Shown here one piece after another: positions 1-8,485 of a stretch of 64,000 nucleotides of DNA. The notes below the pieces were generated by a model. That model saw only the letters and a list, made by a program, of their open reading frames with translations, was not told the DNA's origin and did no database searches. Within the stretch, counting starts at the first letter, position 1, and the number at the start of each line of letters is the position of its first letter. Made by a program: the position numbers and the translations under genes. Source of the stretch: Fulvimonas sp. R45 (GTDB taxonomy: Bacteria > Pseudomonadota > Gammaproteobacteria > Xanthomonadales > Rhodanobacteraceae); contig NZ_JASERU010000015.1 in NCBI RefSeq assembly GCF_030504985.1, positions 1-64,000 on the forward strand, given 5' to 3'.

Positions 1-2
1 AG

Positions 3-728
3 GTGGCGCAGAAACAGCAGGCCGGCCTCGACGGCGAACCCGCCCCCGACACGCTGAACGCCCTCGCCGCGCAGACCGCGCTCGCGCAGGAACTGGCCGT
101 GACCCGCGAAGGCACCGCCGCCGGCCAGGGCATCGGCGGCGGCGAAGGCAGCGCCACCGGCTGGAGCAAGCCCCACCTCGTCGCCCACGGCCAGGACGGC
201 CTTGTCGCCGTCACCCCGAAGCACGCCGCATGGATCGGCGGCACCGACACCCTGCTCACCGCCGGCCAGGATCTCGGCTGGATCGCCCAGGGCCAGTGGA
301 GCGCCGTCGCCGCCCGGGGCATCGCCCTCTACGCGCAGGGCAGCGACGCCAGCCGTCCCGTCAAGCAAACCGGCATCCGGATCCACGCCGCCAGCGGCCA
401 GCTCAGCGCGCAGGCCCAGCAGGACAAGGCCGACTTCGCCGCGCAGAAAGCCGTCACCGTCTCCAGCAGCCACGGAAGCATACGCGCCAGCGCCAGCCAG
501 CACGTACTGCTCACCGCCGCCGGCGCCTATCTCAAGATCCAGGGCGGCGACATCGAGATCGGCGCGCCGGGGAAGGCGGAGTTCAAGGGGGCGCAGAGGG
601 AGATGGCCGGGCCACAATCGGGGGGAGCCTCGCAGGTGACGTTGGCGAAAGCGAAAGCCGATCCATGCAACTTCGCGTTGCAGGGCGCAGCAGCCAATGG
701 CAACGCCACGGTGCCGCTCCATGCCTGA
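3..728 (+). CDS. vgrG: VgrG (TssI) spike protein, C-terminal part
   Basis: C-terminal part of a type VI secretion spike protein; the gene begins before the window, so the GTG at base 3 is only the first in-frame codon. The visible 241 residues contain the DUF2345-type VgrG tail: a repetitive beta-prism region with GIRIHAASGQLSAQAQ, AVTVSSSHGSIRASA and HVLLTAAGAYLKIQGGDIEI, then a roughly 45-residue extension rich in Ala and Gly that probably contacts the adaptor or cargo. VgrG trimers cap the Hcp tube and carry effectors into target cells. The next gene overlaps its stop and encodes a DUF4123 adaptor, the usual order for a cargo-loading cassette. No T6SS sheath or baseplate genes lie in the window, so this is probably an orphan vgrG island. 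Confidence 0.85.
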   Translation: MAQKQQAGLDGEPAPDTLNALAAQTALAQELAVTREGTAAGQGIGGGEGSATGWSKPHLVAHGQDGLVAVTPKHAAWIGGTDTLLTAGQDLGWIAQGQWSAVAARGIALYAQGSDASRPVKQTGIRIHAASGQLSAQAQQDKADFAAQKAVTVSSSHGSIRASASQHVLLTAAGAYLKIQGGDIEIGAPGKAEFKGAQREMAGPQSGGASQVTLAKAKADPCNFALQGAAANGNATVPLHA

Positions 729-1581
729 AATGCAAGTCATCGAGCATCGCCTGCTGGACGAGCACACTTTTCTGTTGCTCGATCAGGCGCATGCCCGAAG
801 CAGTTTCTGGCGCGGGATGCCAGGCATTTCGATAGCGCCGACGGTGCTGGAAAAGGAAGCTGCGGCCTTGCCTCGATTGGTGGCCGTCGATCAACTCGAT
901 CAGGCGCAGCGCGTGCAAGCACTCGACGACCTACTTTCGGCTCCGGTGGAAACGCCGAGGCCCGTCGCGGCCCTCATGGTTTCGGATGGTGGCATCGATC
1001 GGCTTGCGAAGCATCTGAGTGCGCGCCTGGTGGTGTCGATTCCGCTCCAGGGCAAGCACCTGTTCCGTTACTACGATCCCCGCGTATTTCGTCACCTGCT
1101 ATGGATGGCGGCACCCGCCCAATTGGCGGCTTTGTTTGGCCCCGTATCGGCTTGGACGTGGTGTGACCACCAGGGACATTGGCACCGCAGCCTTCCACCC
1201 CAAGGGATCGAGCCGGCATTGTCATTCCACCCAACGGGGTTGGACCTGGCACGCATTGGCTTGCTGGAACGATGCCTGAAAGTCCTGCGTAACACCGTGC
1301 CGGATTACACGGACGACGCTGGAGATGTTCAGCCGCGCCATGTTAATGCGCTGCTGGACGTCGCGCTGGCACATGGCCTGATAGACGAGGCCGACCTCCA
1401 CCTGTATGTGGTACAGGCCGTCCGCTTTCATCCCCGTATCCACAGCCATCCCGACCTCGTGCGCCGGTTGCAGGCCGCAAGTACCGACGACAGTTACGTC
1501 GGCGCCTGCTCCGATCTCGATGCCGACACGCTGACTCGCTACGCCCGCGAACTGAGCAGCCCATGCAAGGACCACGCATGA
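721..1581 (+). CDS. DUF4123 T6SS adaptor/chaperone (VasW/Tap-like)
   Basis: About 286 residues. The first half resembles DUF4123 proteins: an N-terminal beta-strand (HTFLLLDQA), a middle SIPLQGKHLFRYYDPRVFRHL block and a following GPVSAWTWCDHQGHW block. DUF4123 proteins bind a specific effector and load it onto its cognate VgrG. The vgrG - DUF4123 - VasX-like - membrane immunity order parallels vgrG2-vasW-vasX-tsiV2 of Vibrio cholerae. I chose the ATG at 721, which overlaps the vgrG stop by 8 bases. ATG 697 and ATG 730 are also possible and no strong Shine-Dalgarno site decides between them. The 3' end overlaps the effector start (ATGA). Confidence 0.75.
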   Translation: MPEMQVIEHRLLDEHTFLLLDQAHARSSFWRGMPGISIAPTVLEKEAAALPRLVAVDQLDQAQRVQALDDLLSAPVETPRPVAALMVSDGGIDRLAKHLSARLVVSIPLQGKHLFRYYDPRVFRHLLWMAAPAQLAALFGPVSAWTWCDHQGHWHRSLPPQGIEPALSFHPTGLDLARIGLLERCLKVLRNTVPDYTDDAGDVQPRHVNALLDVALAHGLIDEADLHLYVVQAVRFHPRIHSHPDLVRRLQAASTDDSYVGACSDLDADTLTRYARELSSPCKDHA

Positions 1582-3857
1582 TCACCCCGACCACCTGCCC
1601 GTTCTGCGACAAGAAGGGCCTGCCCATCCTGCCGTTGCGCTATGCCGTGGCACGTGCCGACATACCGCACGCACCAAAGCTGCAAGCACCCTTCGGCCAA
1701 GGCGTGCAGGACATCGCCCTGCCCGAAAAGGAAGCCCACTACACGTTGCGCTTTTTGCGCAGCGGCTACCTGTACATGTTCGACGAGCGACGTGGGGAAT
1801 GGACAGCCTACGTCGTGACGAACGAGGGCTACCTGTTCGAGTTCGACCCGCATGCTTCGACGGCACCTGCCGTCCATGACACCCACTTCGCTTGCACGCG
1901 AGCCGGCGATGCCCACGTGGCCCGCTGCGTGACCGTCAAAGATGCCAGGCACGCCACCAAGGTGTGGCTCGGCTTCTCCGATACAACATGGACACCGGCC
2001 GTATTGGAAAAGCACGCCAAACAGGCATGGCGCGAGGCGCACATGCGCGCCTTCGACGTCGCGGCATGGCGCGGCGGCGGTGCGCAACCGCATGCCGACA
2101 CCGCGGACAAGGTGTCGGCGCTGGTCGCCGAGTTCGCCACCGACCCGGTGTTCGTCGTCAACGCAGTCAGCCGCATGGCGGCAAAGTTTTCGTCCAGGGT
2201 GCGCGACGCGGCTCAATCGGCCATGCAGAAGCTGTCGCCCTGGAACTACTCGCCACAAGGCTTTACAGGGATCAAACCCCAGGCCGCCGGCATGGCCGAA
2301 TGGGCCATCGAGGCGGCGAAGCCATTCAAGCCCGCCATGGTGGCGATTCCCGATGCGGCGGGCATCGCGATGGAGCTGAACCACTTGGCCATCCAGCGCG
2401 CCCTGGAGTGGACGGAAAACCCGGATCGGCAATGGGCGTTTTCCACCGCCACGACCATCAGCGGCATCCGTGAAGCGGTCATGCATGGCGCGGTGCAATC
2501 GGAAAGTCAGGCGCGCATGACGCAAGCGCGGATCAACCTCACGAGCGATCACGGGCCGTTGACCAATCCCTTCCTGTCCAAGTCCGATCGCGACATGCTT
2601 GAAAAGTCGATCACCGACAGCGGCAAGATCAGCCCGGAAGAAGCCGAACGCACCGGCAAGGACGCGTGGTCCAAGTACGAGAAGATGTTCAACGAGCCGA
2701 CGAGGGAAGCATTCCTCAAGCAGTACGCCAGCGGATTCAACACCCTCGAAAAGCAGACGATCAAGCCGCTGGACACGGCGTATCTGGCGTGGCTCAAGAG
2801 TGAGCCGTTCAAGGCCCACTTCACGCACAACTTCGACCCAGCCAATGTCGAAAGCGGCATGGCCCATCAAGCAGTCATATACGCGTGCATCAAGGACGCC
2901 AGCGGCCGCAAGGGGCCGTCCGACTACTTCAAGGCATGCCTGGGCAACGACCCGACCCAGCCGGGCGAAGTCGTGCTGCGTGCGCTGGTGTTCAACCAGG
3001 ACCAGCTTGCGCGCAAGTGGAACGAAGCGGCGGCGGAAAAAGGCACGGAACGGGAAACGCCATGGCTGGATATGGGAGAGAAAATCTACGGCGGTTTCAA
3101 GGATATCTTGGGCAAGGAGCACGCCAGTGAACTCCAGGGTGCCTTGGCCGGATTGTCCAAATACATCTATGAGATGAGTGCGCCGATCATGGAGCGCCTG
3201 AACGCGGCGGCCGCCAATGGCACGGCTGCGCTGGCACAGGCGGCCTTACCCGAGCAACGCCTGCTTGGCCTCATGCAATCCATCGTAAGCGCCGAGCACC
3301 CGGACAAGGTGCTGGTGGACTTGCGCGGCCTGCAGACGCGCAAGCAGGCGGCGCGTGCATTGGCCGGTTTCCTGGCAGAGTTGACCGGAGAGAACGAGCA
3401 GCGATGGCGCAGTGGTGCACGTGCGGCGCTTGATGAAGCGGCAGCTGGCAGAACACAAGGCTACCCGTACCAAGGCTTGTTCGTGGTGGACAAGAAACAG
3501 TTGGCGCGGTTGAACGGCATGAAGGGGGTCAAGCGCGCGGCAGGCGTCCTGTCCGCTACCGACGAAACCGAGTTCGAGACGCTGTTGCGCGGCAACGCGC
3601 GTTACGTGATCGGGCGTGAGGTTACAGCCAGCGGTCTGGGCCTGATCCTTACCGGTTTCGTGTTGACCAATTCCTACGGTGAACTGATGAAGGCCGAGGG
3701 TACGGAGCACACGATCAAGGCCTTCAACTTCGGCTCGGGCGCCACCGCTGCGGTGGGTGAGATGGGGCAGATCGGTGGAAAAATGCTGAGCAAGACCGCA
3801 TGGGGGGGCAGCGGCTTCTGGGGTGGCGGAAAGGGTGTCAATGGGCAGGTTTGGTAG
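1578..3857 (+). CDS. T6SS effector, VasX/BTH_I2691 family (N-terminal portion; frame ends at G7 tract)
   Basis: Large antibacterial T6SS effector. The N-terminus shows the VasX-type signature CPFCDKKGLPILPLRYAVAR (residues about 7-26) and LRFLRSGYLYMFDE, typical of BTH_I2691/VasX toxins, whose C-terminal hydrophobic helices act on membranes. The chosen ATG at 1578 overlaps the upstream stop as ATGA and follows an AAGGA ribosome-binding site; ATG 1563 is less likely. The reading frame stops at 3857, just after a membrane-like stretch (ASGLGLILTGFVLTN). The expected remaining hydrophobic C-terminus lies in another frame at 3823-4236. Removing one G from the G7 run at 3802-3808 would join both into one protein of about 885 residues. 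This may be a phase-variable tract, a real inactivating mutation or a sequencing error. Confidence 0.75.
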   Translation: MITPTTCPFCDKKGLPILPLRYAVARADIPHAPKLQAPFGQGVQDIALPEKEAHYTLRFLRSGYLYMFDERRGEWTAYVVTNEGYLFEFDPHASTAPAVHDTHFACTRAGDAHVARCVTVKDARHATKVWLGFSDTTWTPAVLEKHAKQAWREAHMRAFDVAAWRGGGAQPHADTADKVSALVAEFATDPVFVVNAVSRMAAKFSSRVRDAAQSAMQKLSPWNYSPQGFTGIKPQAAGMAEWAIEAAKPFKPAMVAIPDAAGIAMELNHLAIQRALEWTENPDRQWAFSTATTISGIREAVMHGAVQSESQARMTQARINLTSDHGPLTNPFLSKSDRDMLEKSITDSGKISPEEAERTGKDAWSKYEKMFNEPTREAFLKQYASGFNTLEKQTIKPLDTAYLAWLKSEPFKAHFTHNFDPANVESGMAHQAVIYACIKDASGRKGPSDYFKACLGNDPTQPGEVVLRALVFNQDQLARKWNEAAAEKGTERETPWLDMGEKIYGGFKDILGKEHASELQGALAGLSKYIYEMSAPIMERLNAAAANGTAALAQAALPEQRLLGLMQSIVSAEHPDKVLVDLRGLQTRKQAARALAGFLAELTGENEQRWRSGARAALDEAAAGRTQGYPYQGLFVVDKKQLARLNGMKGVKRAAGVLSATDETEFETLLRGNARYVIGREVTASGLGLILTGFVLTNSYGELMKAEGTEHTIKAFNFGSGATAAVGEMGQIGGKMLSKTAWGGSGFWGGGKGVNGQVW

Positions 3858-4236
3858 TTGGGCTGAGTTGGCCGAAGGGACAGGAAAGTTGCTTGGGGTC
3901 ATCGGCGGTGTGGTAGCGGGTTTAGTGCAAATTTATGAAGGTGGCAAGGCTTTTATGGAGGGCGATGTAGCATTCGGAATCGGTACGGCTATGTTGGGTG
4001 TCGCAACGGGTGTCGTTGCTTATTTGGTGTTCGCAGCCGCCATCACTGCCGGCATTGGATTAATTATCATATTAATATTGGTTGTTATTGGTTACCTTGT
4101 TTCCTTACTAAAACACGACAAACTACAACATTGGCTGGATAGCTGTTACTTTGGTAAACACGATCTAAATGAAGAGGGATTCAGTAGCCTTGGTGATCAA
4201 AATGCGGCCTACACTGTCATGGTAAATGGGGCTTAG
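3823..4236 (+). CDS. Out-of-frame C-terminal segment of the VasX-like effector
   Basis: This frame encodes a Gly-rich amphipathic stretch (KLLGVIGGVVAGLVQIYEGGKAF), two strongly hydrophobic segments (GVATGVVAYLVFAAAITAGI and IIILILVVIGYLVSLL, within residues about 60-105) and a short tail with LQHWLDSCYFG. Effectors of the VasX/BTH_I2691 family end in this kind of multi-helix pore-forming region followed by a tail with a conserved W and C, so I read it as the toxin C-terminus cut off by a frameshift rather than a separate gene. The GTG at 3823 is only a possible start and lacks a clear ribosome-binding site. The DNA from about 3870 is visibly richer in A and T than the preceding effector coding region. 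Confidence 0.6.
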   Translation: MAERVSMGRFGSWAELAEGTGKLLGVIGGVVAGLVQIYEGGKAFMEGDVAFGIGTAMLGVATGVVAYLVFAAAITAGIGLIIILILVVIGYLVSLLKHDKLQHWLDSCYFGKHDLNEEGFSSLGDQNAAYTVMVNGA

Positions 4237-4238
4237 TC

Positions 4239-5180
4239 ATGATGAGTGGATGGACAGTCAAGTGGCGGTTGAATCGATTGCTAACGCAACAAGAGAAAGA
4301 TGACGAGCTTCCTCGTAATAGGGCTCGTAATATTGAGCCAGATGACAGGGGTGTCTCGCTCCGATTCAATTCAACCTTTGTTGAAATCGTGGATCGAAGA
4401 TTCAGATTGAGAGGATGGCTCTTTACGATGATTGGTGCGCTCATGGCGCTGGCTATAGCCATACTTGGCGTATCCGTATGGTTTTGGCCAGTGCCTGATA
4501 CGCAAGAATATATTCTTGGTGAGGCAATATTATTTGCCTTTTGCATACCCATGGCATGGCTCGTTTGGTGGGCACTCCCAAATAGAGATTTCTTTACTTG
4601 CACCTATTACCCCATCCGCTTCAATCGCAAGACCCGACAGGTCTACGTGTTCCGCGACAAGCGCGATGGCGGCATATTGACGATGCCGTGGGACGAGGGC
4701 TTCTTTCACATCGGCCAAGGATTGCGCGACAAGCGGCTGCTCGATCTCCGCTGCCATGTGCTGGATGGCGAAACGGTCAAGGATACCTTCGTCACCGGCA
4801 TGTACTACCTGCAAAAGGAGCAGGTGCAACAACTGTGGGAATTCGTGCGCCGCTACATGGACGAGGACATCGACAGTCTCGGCAAAGTGGAGATCTGGAC
4901 CTCGCCAGCGCCAACGTTAAAGAACTGCCGCATCATGGTCGGCATCACGTTCGGCGGCCTGTCTGGACTCGGGGCCATCCTGTGGCCGCTGGCAGCTCCG
5001 GTCATCTTGACACGCTGGCTGGTGTTGCGAACCTGCAAGGTGCCGGTGTGGCCGGCAGAAATCGAGGCCGCCTGTCGCATCGAGCCCAACGATCCCCACC
5101 ACTTGCCCGAACCAGAGTACATCGGCCAGTTCGCCGTCGAGCGGGAAATGGCCAAAACCTCGCACAAGACGGCGGCCTGA
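4239..5180 (+). CDS. Membrane protein of the DUF6708 type, candidate T6SS immunity protein
   Basis: 313 residues starting at one of two adjacent ATGs (MMSGW), 2 bases after the effector stop. Two closely spaced transmembrane helices (WLFTMIGALMALAIAILGVSVWF, residues about 60-82, and ILFAFCIPMAWLVWWAL, about 97-113) are followed by a cytoplasmic domain with a FNRKTRQVYVFR motif. A second hydrophobic pair follows near residues 230-260. This layout matches DUF6708 proteins commonly found immediately after BTH_I2691/VasX effectors, and its position and membrane nature suggest it protects the producer. Function is inferred from family and context. Roughly the first 370 bases are AT-rich and the rest GC-rich, with a sharp change near 4610, a sign of recombination inside the gene. 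Confidence 0.65.
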   Translation: MMSGWTVKWRLNRLLTQQEKDDELPRNRARNIEPDDRGVSLRFNSTFVEIVDRRFRLRGWLFTMIGALMALAIAILGVSVWFWPVPDTQEYILGEAILFAFCIPMAWLVWWALPNRDFFTCTYYPIRFNRKTRQVYVFRDKRDGGILTMPWDEGFFHIGQGLRDKRLLDLRCHVLDGETVKDTFVTGMYYLQKEQVQQLWEFVRRYMDEDIDSLGKVEIWTSPAPTLKNCRIMVGITFGGLSGLGAILWPLAAPVILTRWLVLRTCKVPVWPAEIEAACRIEPNDPHHLPEPEYIGQFAVEREMAKTSHKTAA

Positions 5181-5192
5181 CTATCGAATCGC

Positions 5193-6109
5193 CAAGGTAC
5201 TGGTGGGCTTGCGCGGCAAGCAGGTGGCGCGTGCATTGGCGTGCTCGACAAGATGTACGACAACACGATGCGATACACAGCGAGCGCTGTTCGAGGTTCC
5301 CGCCTTCGGCTTTTCGCCGCACAGGTTCGTCGATGCCAGTGCACAGGCGGAAGAATTCCTGGCCGAGGCGGCCAAGGCCTGCGCCATTCACAGGTCGGCA
5401 CTGTCGAGCTTGGACGATGCCACCGGCATCGCCATGGAACTGAACCAGCTGGCCCAGCATCGCGCTGCGGAGTGGACGGAAGAGCCCCCGAGCGAAAGTG
5501 GAAACTCCAGACCGCCACGACCATCGAGTCGATCAAGGCTGCCGTGGGCAATGGCGCCGTCAAGCAGGAGAGCGCCGGCCGCGAGCACCATGCCGAGGCC
5601 GATTTCCACAGCGTGGCGGGAGCCGCCTCGATCCCGGCCAATACCGATGCAGGCGACTACCTGCCCTGGCAGGCCGAGTTCGTCGGGCGGCGCAAGCGCG
5701 CCGTCGTCATCGTGTGCAAGAAGATCCGCAGCAAGGCCGAGTTCCACAATGTGATGCAGCACATGACGGGGAACGCGCCACCGACGCCAGGGGCTGGCAA
5801 GCCAACTTCTCGCACGTCAAGGCGTTCCTTGACATGGGAGCGGACAGCCAGGACTTGGACAAGCAGGTAGACGACTACGTGGGCGGCTTGGCGATGCTGG
5901 ATTCCGGCGCAGGCTTGCAAATGCTTTACGAGGGTTTGTACGGCGCACCGGTGCTGGGCTATGCCTTCGTGGACAATACGGAGCCGGTCTACATGGCGCG
6001 CGCGGACATGGGCGACCATGCCGGCTACGCCGTGGCCGGCGGCTACAACCCGGGGCCGGAGTGGCCGGATTTCCTCGATGATGGCAACAGCCCCACGCGC
6101 TACACATAA
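5193..6109 (+). pseudogene. Decayed second VasX-like effector fragments
   Basis: This stretch holds broken pieces of effector-like coding sequence in at least three frames. Bases 5195-5240 closely match 3304-3365 of the intact effector gene with a 12-base gap. A later piece encodes GIAMELNQLAQHRAAEWTE (frame of 5203), matching GIAMELNHLAIQRALEWTE in the effector; it continues as TATTIESIKAAVGNGAVKQES in the next frame, matching TATTISGIREAVMHGAVQSES. From about 5800 a third frame encodes QANFSHVKAFLDMGADSQDL to a stop at 6109. The pieces are not in the effector's original order, so at least two remnants seem to have been joined. No single open frame remains. Confidence 0.7.
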
Positions 6110-6163
6110 CGACGGCTGCGCCATTTGAAGCAGCACGCGCGGCACCCGATTTATGCGAAGAGG

Positions 6164-7114
6164 TTAATTCAAGGGAGAGGCGCTGTTGACCGCGCAGCGA
6201 AACTGGGCTCCACCGCTTGGCTTGTCCTTCCAGCGGTGCATCGTCATGCTGTATCTCGCATTGTCGGAACTGCGAAGCACCTTGTCGCCGCCGGCAGACG
6301 GACCGGCCGGGTCGTTTTCGCCCGAATGGGCATAATAATTCGCCGCGTACCAGTCATTGACCCACTGCGGGTTCCCGACCATGTCGTACAAGCCAAGCGG
6401 CGAAGGCGGAAACAGCGCAATGGCTGCTCCGTACTTGAGGGACAGTTTTTCCAATAGCTCCGAAGTGCCTACGTTCTTGTTGTAATCGATCTTGCCGTCA
6501 CTCGTGGGATAGACGATGAAGCGCCCTCTATTCCTCGCCGCATATTCCCACTGCGCCTCGGTGGGAAGATCGAAAGGTTTGCCTGTCAGCTTGCCGAGCC
6601 ATTGGCAATAGGCCTTGGCCTGATACCAGTTCCCGCCAAGCGCGCTGTCGGCCTTCAGGATGTCGCGCAATTCTTCGGCACCCATGACAGGTTGACCGGT
6701 AGCCTCCGAATACAGGTCCGACTCCGCCTTGGTCACCAGGTACTTGCCGATCGAATAACTCGTCAATGTCACCTCGTGCAGCGGACTGCTGTTGGAATTG
6801 TTGTCCCATGGCAGGTGCTCCCTGCTCTGCAATCGCCCAAAGTCGCCCATCTGGAATGTGCCGCCCTTGACGAACACCTGGTCGCGCAGCGCCTTGGTCT
6901 TCAGCGCCTCCAGCCGTTGCTGCAACGTACCGGTCTGGATCGCTTTCATGTCCGCCACCAGCGATGCGGGCTGCTTGAAGGCCGATAGATCGGCCGGCAG
7001 CGGATGCTGGGTCACATCCGGATAAATGCCGTCCTGGGGCGAAGCGTTTTTGGCGGCGGCGGCAACTGCAACCAGCGTGAGGACGAAGCCCAGTGCGAGA
7101 TTCCGCGGTGTCAT
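6164..7114 (-). CDS. Exported SUMF1/formylglycine-generating-enzyme-fold protein
   Basis: About 316 residues. The ATG at 7114 follows a GGAG ribosome-binding site and gives a clean signal peptide (MTPRNLALGFVLTLVAVAAAA). Residues about 85-310 carry the SUMF1/FGE fold: KGGTFQMGDFG, HEVTLTSYSIGKYLVT, LPTEAQWEYAARN and LYDMVGNPQWVNDWY. In true formylglycine-generating enzymes the C-terminal region has a catalytic cysteine pair; here the matching part (RSSDNARYSMTMHRWKDKP, then QFRCAV) shows only one Cys, so oxidase activity is doubtful. It may be a structural or binding relative, like those often placed next to T6SS cargo genes. It faces the effector island tail to tail. Confidence 0.75.
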   Translation of the reverse strand: MTPRNLALGFVLTLVAVAAAAKNASPQDGIYPDVTQHPLPADLSAFKQPASLVADMKAIQTGTLQQRLEALKTKALRDQVFVKGGTFQMGDFGRLQSREHLPWDNNSNSSPLHEVTLTSYSIGKYLVTKAESDLYSEATGQPVMGAEELRDILKADSALGGNWYQAKAYCQWLGKLTGKPFDLPTEAQWEYAARNRGRFIVYPTSDGKIDYNKNVGTSELLEKLSLKYGAAIALFPPSPLGLYDMVGNPQWVNDWYAANYYAHSGENDPAGPSAGGDKVLRSSDNARYSMTMHRWKDKPSGGAQFRCAVNSASPLN

Positions 7115-7279
7115 GTCGTGCTCCAAGCAGAACGAGGCCGTCATGGCCGATGATGGCGCATTGTAGAAGGCGGGCAGGTGCCCCGTGTCGGCCCGCCATC
7201 ACGACAAGTACGCTTCGAGTCAGTTTTTCCTCGTGACGCTTCAGGCCGTGGCACGCACCGTCTCGGCAGGATCGGCTTT

Positions 7280-8410
7280 CTACCACCCCGCGGATGCGCC
7301 GCCTCCGCCTGAGCTTCCACCGCCATCGCTGCCGCTGGAACTGCTGCCCGAGCTTCCGCTGAAGGACGCGCCGGACGAATTTCCGCTGCCCAGCTTCCAG
7401 CCGCCGGCCGTACCCAAGGCGACGTTGGCGATGCGTTCCACGAGGTTCCTCGGCCGCAGGCTCCGGCGCGTGCGTGCGGAAAGGGCCATGTAGCGGTATC
7501 GATGGTTGGTGCCCAGGTACCGGAGGACCGGAAAGGCGACGGCATGCAGCCATGCCAGCGCGGTGGCGCCGGCCTGACCGGCCATCATGCTGCCGGGGAT
7601 GGTCCAGAAGAACAACAGGACGAAGCCCAGGCCCCAGCTCCAGAACATCATGAAGCCCCAGCCCAGCAGGCGAAGAACGAAACCGACACCATCGGTTTCA
7701 GCGCGGTCCGGCCACGGGCTCCACAGGTTCAGTGCAAGCACTTCGAAGACGACCAGCAGGAGCAGCGCCGGAACGGCGCCGACCCACTTCCAGAAACCAT
7801 GCGACGAAGAGGGCTGCTGCATCCATTGCGCCGACCCGGAGGTGTCCCAGGTGCCATGCAGGGCCACCACGATGCCTTCGGCTCCCTGCAGCAGGGCACG
7901 GTTGGCATCGCCGTTCCGCATGGCCGGCACTACGCGGTGCCGCAGGATCAGCGAGGCGGTCACGTCGGTCAGCACGCCCTCAAGTCCGTAACCCACCTCG
8001 ATCCGCGCCCGGTGCCGGTTGGGGGCCAATACGAACAGCACGCCGTCGTCGACGCCTTTTCGCCCAAGCCGCCGTCGCTGGAATTCATCCACGGCATAGG
8101 CTTCGATGCTCTGGCCGTGGAGATCGGGCACGGTCTCCACCAGCACTTGCACCCCGGTCTGCCGTTTCAGGTGATCCAGCGCGGCCGCCAGCTTCGCGCC
8201 GGCGGCCGGCGAGACGACGCCCGCATCATCGACGACGTAGGCATTGTCCGCGGCGGACGGCGCATGGACATGCAACTGCCATGCGGCCAGGGACCAGACC
8301 AGGACCACCACCGCAGCCATGGCCTTGCGCACCGATTGCCAGGGCGTCGCCGCGTGGCCGAGCAACTCGCTTACCGACGTCCGGCGCCGGCGAGACGGCT
8401 TCTTTGCCAC
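7280..8410 (-). CDS. TPM-domain (YgcG-like) membrane protein
   Basis: 376 residues from a GTG at 8410 that follows GGGAGGA at good spacing (ATG starts further upstream lack such a site). Order: basic N-terminus (KKPSRRRR), a signal-anchor helix (AAVVVLVWSLAAW), a TPM domain at about residues 55-190 (VVDDAGVVSPAAGAKLAAAL, DDGVLFVLAP, RIEVGYGLEGVLTD), two or three more hydrophobic segments at about 205-300 and a Gly/Ser-rich tail. TPM/YgcG proteins are membrane-anchored with the TPM domain outside the cytoplasm; some bacterial and plant members act in photosystem II repair or phosphatase-like roles, but no general function is settled. Function here is unknown. Confidence 0.75.
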   Translation of the reverse strand: MAKKPSRRRRTSVSELLGHAATPWQSVRKAMAAVVVLVWSLAAWQLHVHAPSAADNAYVVDDAGVVSPAAGAKLAAALDHLKRQTGVQVLVETVPDLHGQSIEAYAVDEFQRRRLGRKGVDDGVLFVLAPNRHRARIEVGYGLEGVLTDVTASLILRHRVVPAMRNGDANRALLQGAEGIVVALHGTWDTSGSAQWMQQPSSSHGFWKWVGAVPALLLLVVFEVLALNLWSPWPDRAETDGVGFVLRLLGWGFMMFWSWGLGFVLLFFWTIPGSMMAGQAGATALAWLHAVAFPVLRYLGTNHRYRYMALSARTRRSLRPRNLVERIANVALGTAGGWKLGSGNSSGASFSGSSGSSSSGSDGGGSSGGGGASAGW

Positions 8411-8485
8411 ACCCGTTCCTCCCTGATCGACGGACCGCATGACCCGCCATGCGGACACCTTGCCGCTCTGCGGCTGGCATTGCGC

